Shown piece after piece: positions 61,658 through 64,000 of a DNA stretch of 64,000 bases; position 1 is the stretch's first letter, and every line of letters starts with the position of its first letter. The stretch is taken from contig NZ_FNCG01000011.1 of assembly GCF_900100945.1 (NCBI RefSeq), positions 170,552 to 234,551 on the forward strand, read 5' to 3'. The notes beneath the pieces were generated by a model. That model ran no database searches and had not been told where the DNA came from. It worked only from the letters and a program-made list of their open reading frames with translations. This DNA comes from Mucilaginibacter gossypii (GTDB taxonomy: Bacteria > Bacteroidota > Bacteroidia > Sphingobacteriales > Sphingobacteriaceae). A program made the translations under genes and the position numbers.

Positions 61658-63553
61658 ATGACCATCGAAGAAATATTAAAACAATACTGGAACCATGATA
61701 CTTTCAGGCCCATGCAGGCCGAGATCATCCAGTCTGTTTTATTAGGAAATGATACTTTGGCGCTGTTACCTACCGGTGGCGGTAAATCAGTTTGTTTCCA
61801 GGTGCCGGCGTTGGCTAAAGAGGGGATCTGTATAGTGGTGTCGCCGCTTATTGCGCTCATGAAAGACCAGGTTGAAAACCTGCGGGCCAAAGGCATCAAC
61901 GCGATATCCATAGTATCGGGAATGGGTCGCCGTGAGATAGACCTGGCGCTGGATAATTGCATTTATGGTTCGGTAAAGTTCCTGTACCTGTCGCCCGAGC
62001 GCCTGCTGAGCGAATTGGTGCGCGAGCGGGTGAAGTACATGAAAGTAAACCTTTTCGCGGTGGACGAGGCGCATTGTATTTCGCAATGGGGTTACGATTT
62101 CAGGCCGCCGTACCTGCATATTGCCGATCTGCGGGAGCTGCATCCCAACGTGCCCGTGCTTGCGCTTACAGCAACAGCTACCGCCGATGTTAAGGCCGAT
62201 ATTCAGGAAAAGCTAAAATTCAAAAACCCGGTAGTTTACCAGCAAAGTTTTGAACGACGCAATATCCGTTATGTGGTGCAGCATGAAGAAGATAAGTTCC
62301 GTAAAATGCTCAATATCGTACGCGGTGTTAAGGGAAGCGGCATTGTATATGTACGGAGCAGGAAGGAAACTTTTGAGATAGCAAAGTTCCTGACGGATAA
62401 CGGTATACGGGCCGATTATTACAACGCAGGCCTGACTGTTGACCAGCGCGCCGAAAAGCAGGAGGCCTGGAAAAATAACCGGGTACGGGTGATTGTAGCT
62501 ACCAATGCTTTTGGTATGGGGATAGATAAGCCGGATGTACGGTTTGTGATCCACAAGGATATCCCGGAAAGTTTGGAAGCCTATTACCAGGAAGCCGGCC
62601 GGGGCGGGCGCGATGGTAATAAAGCCTTTGGCGTGCTGCTATATAACCCTGCCGATAAGCTTAAACAGGAAAAGATGTATGAGCTTAATTTTCCATCGGT
62701 TGAGGAAATTAAGCAGGTATACCACAACCTGGCCAATTATTACCAGGTGGCTTATGAGGCCGGCGAGGGTTTAAGCTTTGATCTCGACCTTGGCGAATTT
62801 TGTAGCCGCTTTAAACTCGATGCTATTAAAACACTCAACGCCCTTAAGTTTTTAGAGCGTGATGAATACCTGGCTTTTAACGAAAGCGTATTTTTGCCCT
62901 CGCGTTTTCAGTTTGAGGTAGTTAACGAACAACTATACAACTTCCAGATCCAGAACGCCGGCTGGGACCCGTTTATCAAAACCCTGCTGCGCTCATACGG
63001 TGGCGCGTTTGAAAATTATGTACGTATCAAGGAGTTTGATATCGCAAGGCGAACAGGTTTAAGCGTTCAGCAGGTTATTGAGGGGATGTTACAGTTGCAG
63101 CAATACGGCCTGATAAGCTATATGCAGCAAACAGATAAGCCCCAGGTTACCTATTTAAAACCACGGATACAGGGCAGTCACCTCACTATCGACAGGAAAT
63201 ATATTGAGCAGCGCAAAGAAGTGTACCGTCAAAAAATGGAAGCTGTTTTTGCCTACGCCATTCATAAACGCTGCCGGAGCCAGATGTTGCTGGCTTATTT
63301 TGATGAGCCAAATGGTCGTAAATGTGGGATCTGCGATGTTTGCCTTGAGGAAAAACGCAGGGTAAATCAAGACGAAATTTTCGACAACATCACCACCGAA
63401 ATAGTACAATTGCTTAGTATTAGCAACCCCGATATCGGCGGACTGATAACCGGGATCAACATCGGTACCGAAAAAGAAAAAATGGAGGCCGTACGCCTGC
63501 TGCTCGATGCAGGGAAGATTAAGACCGACGGTGAGGCTTATTATTTAAGTTGA
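61658..63553 (+). CDS. recQ: ATP-dependent DNA helicase RecQ
   Basis: A 631-residue RecQ. The SF2 motifs are clear: LPTGGGKSVCFQVPAL (Walker A), AVDEAHCISQWGYDFRP (DEAH box), TATATADV, and VRFVIHKDIPESLEAYYQEAGRGGRDG (motif VI). After the helicase core a Zn-binding RQC segment follows with CRSQMLLAYF and CGICDVCLEEK, a four-Cys-type zinc site. The length lacks a separate HRDC domain of usual size, so this is the shorter Bacteroidota form. It unwinds recombination intermediates. Nothing follows but repeats and an IS. Confidence 0.95.
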   Translation: MTIEEILKQYWNHDTFRPMQAEIIQSVLLGNDTLALLPTGGGKSVCFQVPALAKEGICIVVSPLIALMKDQVENLRAKGINAISIVSGMGRREIDLALDNCIYGSVKFLYLSPERLLSELVRERVKYMKVNLFAVDEAHCISQWGYDFRPPYLHIADLRELHPNVPVLALTATATADVKADIQEKLKFKNPVVYQQSFERRNIRYVVQHEEDKFRKMLNIVRGVKGSGIVYVRSRKETFEIAKFLTDNGIRADYYNAGLTVDQRAEKQEAWKNNRVRVIVATNAFGMGIDKPDVRFVIHKDIPESLEAYYQEAGRGGRDGNKAFGVLLYNPADKLKQEKMYELNFPSVEEIKQVYHNLANYYQVAYEAGEGLSFDLDLGEFCSRFKLDAIKTLNALKFLERDEYLAFNESVFLPSRFQFEVVNEQLYNFQIQNAGWDPFIKTLLRSYGGAFENYVRIKEFDIARRTGLSVQQVIEGMLQLQQYGLISYMQQTDKPQVTYLKPRIQGSHLTIDRKYIEQRKEVYRQKMEAVFAYAIHKRCRSQMLLAYFDEPNGRKCGICDVCLEEKRRVNQDEIFDNITTEIVQLLSISNPDIGGLITGINIGTEKEKMEAVRLLLDAGKIKTDGEAYYLS

Positions 63554-63580
63554 TCAAATAATAAGCATTTTATGCTCCAC

Positions 63581-63674
63581 TGTCGTCCTGAACTTGTTTC
63601 ATGATCCCACAAGAGAAGTCTACATCTTTGATCGGCGCGCGTAAATGTAGCACGTGAGGTGCCGAAACAAGTTC
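63581..63674. repeat. GAACTTGTTTC/GAAACAAGTTC hairpin repeat cut by the IS4 element
   Basis: TGTCGTCCTGAACTTGTTTC (63581-63600) faces GAAACAAGTTC (63664-63674), an exact 11-base inverted match (63590-63600). The pairing stops exactly where the expected AGGACGAC should follow and ACTGTTGTCCGG begins instead. This is the likely boundary of the insertion sequence. Confidence 0.6.
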
Positions 63675-63745
63675 ACTGTTGTCCGGTAAAGTTTGTTATT
63701 GTTATAAAAAGACTGCATTATGATATAAAAAGAAGGATTTAGGTT

Positions 63746-64000
63746 TTAAAGCGGATGTCCAAGCCCCCCCAATTTTAGTTGCCGTGAGTGATTTGTTGAC
63801 ATGACGGACAGTTTCTCCGGATCGTTCAGAAAGTTAAATAGGTGGATATAACTCATCAGATGGAGTCTTATAATAGAACTCAGATTAGAGAAAGACCATT
63901 GTCTTTTGAGTTGTACCTGGACAATTTTGATTAGAAGATCGGCAATAAAAGCGCACCATATCTGTATTTTGATTGCATTCTCATTATCCCCCAGGAAGTA
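63746..64000 (-). mobile_element. 3' end of an IS4-family transposase (partial)
   Basis: From the window edge, the minus strand encodes YFLGDNENAIKIQIWCAFIA, then DLLIKIVQVQLKRQWSFSNL and SSIIRLHLMSYIHLF, ending in a TAA at 63746. This is the characteristic C-terminal region of Bacteroidota IS4-family transposases; the catalytic DDE triad lies mostly upstream, outside the window. Its 3' end probably lies near 63675, since a GTTGTCCGG-type end sequence occurs at 63678-63686. The 5' part cannot be judged. Confidence 0.8.

Overview
The window looks like a chromosomal segment of a Bacteroidota bacterium of the family Sphingobacteriaceae, most like Mucilaginibacter or Pedobacter. This rests on gene content: a SusC/SusD/SusE outer-membrane glycan-uptake locus, a type IX secretion (T9SS) cargo protein, tandem S9 peptidases, DUF2795, DUF4136 and DUF3347 proteins, and a Cys-type carboxypeptidase-regulatory protein. 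Promoter-like TAnnTTTG elements and weak ribosome-binding sites agree. The genus is an inference. No rRNA, tRNA or CRISPR array was recognised by eye.

Layout. 1-5 kb: lipase-like hydrolase, DUF2520 dehydrogenase, ferredoxin, IscX, KdsC-type phosphatase, Maf, DUF4136 lipoprotein. 5-10 kb: a 1571-residue T9SS cargo protein and a tiny membrane protein. 10.5-12.5 kb: M1 metallopeptidase. 12.6-16.1 kb: an unusual, translationally coupled cassette of an Lgt-like membrane enzyme, a Tes/MJ0619-like radical SAM enzyme and two sister mini-membrane proteins. 16-21 kb: Ppx/GppA phosphatase, NatAB-like ABC exporter, sialidase-fold protein. 21.4-26 kb: two S9 peptidase paralogues around a small helical protein. 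26-29 kb: a MITE-like element, a PNPOx-fold protein, a RAYT transposase between two identical-arm palindromes, and an exonuclease/GIY-YIG protein. 29-37.6 kb: housekeeping (YidC, CTP synthase, KdsB, deoxynucleoside kinase, TrpS, acyltransferase, GatC) with remnants of a FIST gene and of a second acyltransferase. 37.8-49 kb: ABC proteins, AraC regulator, serine hydrolase, GH19 chitinase-like lipoprotein, PduO adenosyltransferase, IspD, QueA, MacB-like permease, DUF3347 protein. 49-54 kb: large PAS hybrid histidine kinase and citrate synthase. 54-61.4 kb: SusE-SusD-SusC operon divergent from a secreted esterase, with a doubled palindromic operator between them. 61.6-64 kb: RecQ helicase and the 3' end of an IS4-family transposase cut by the window edge.

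How genes work together: KdsC-type phosphatase and KdsB both serve Kdo/LPS synthesis. Ferredoxin and IscX suggest Fe-S metabolism. SusCDE and the esterase form a small glycan-uptake locus. The radical SAM/Lgt-like cassette is the best candidate for an undescribed system; its gene overlaps (8 nt and 4 nt) argue for one functional unit, plausibly acting on membrane lipids or lipoproteins.

A second theme is the density of intergenic repeats. At least eight families of short, hairpin-forming words recur between genes, and in several places they run into coding sequence, supplying the first residues of IspD, the first residues of the RAYT and the last residues of an S9 peptidase.
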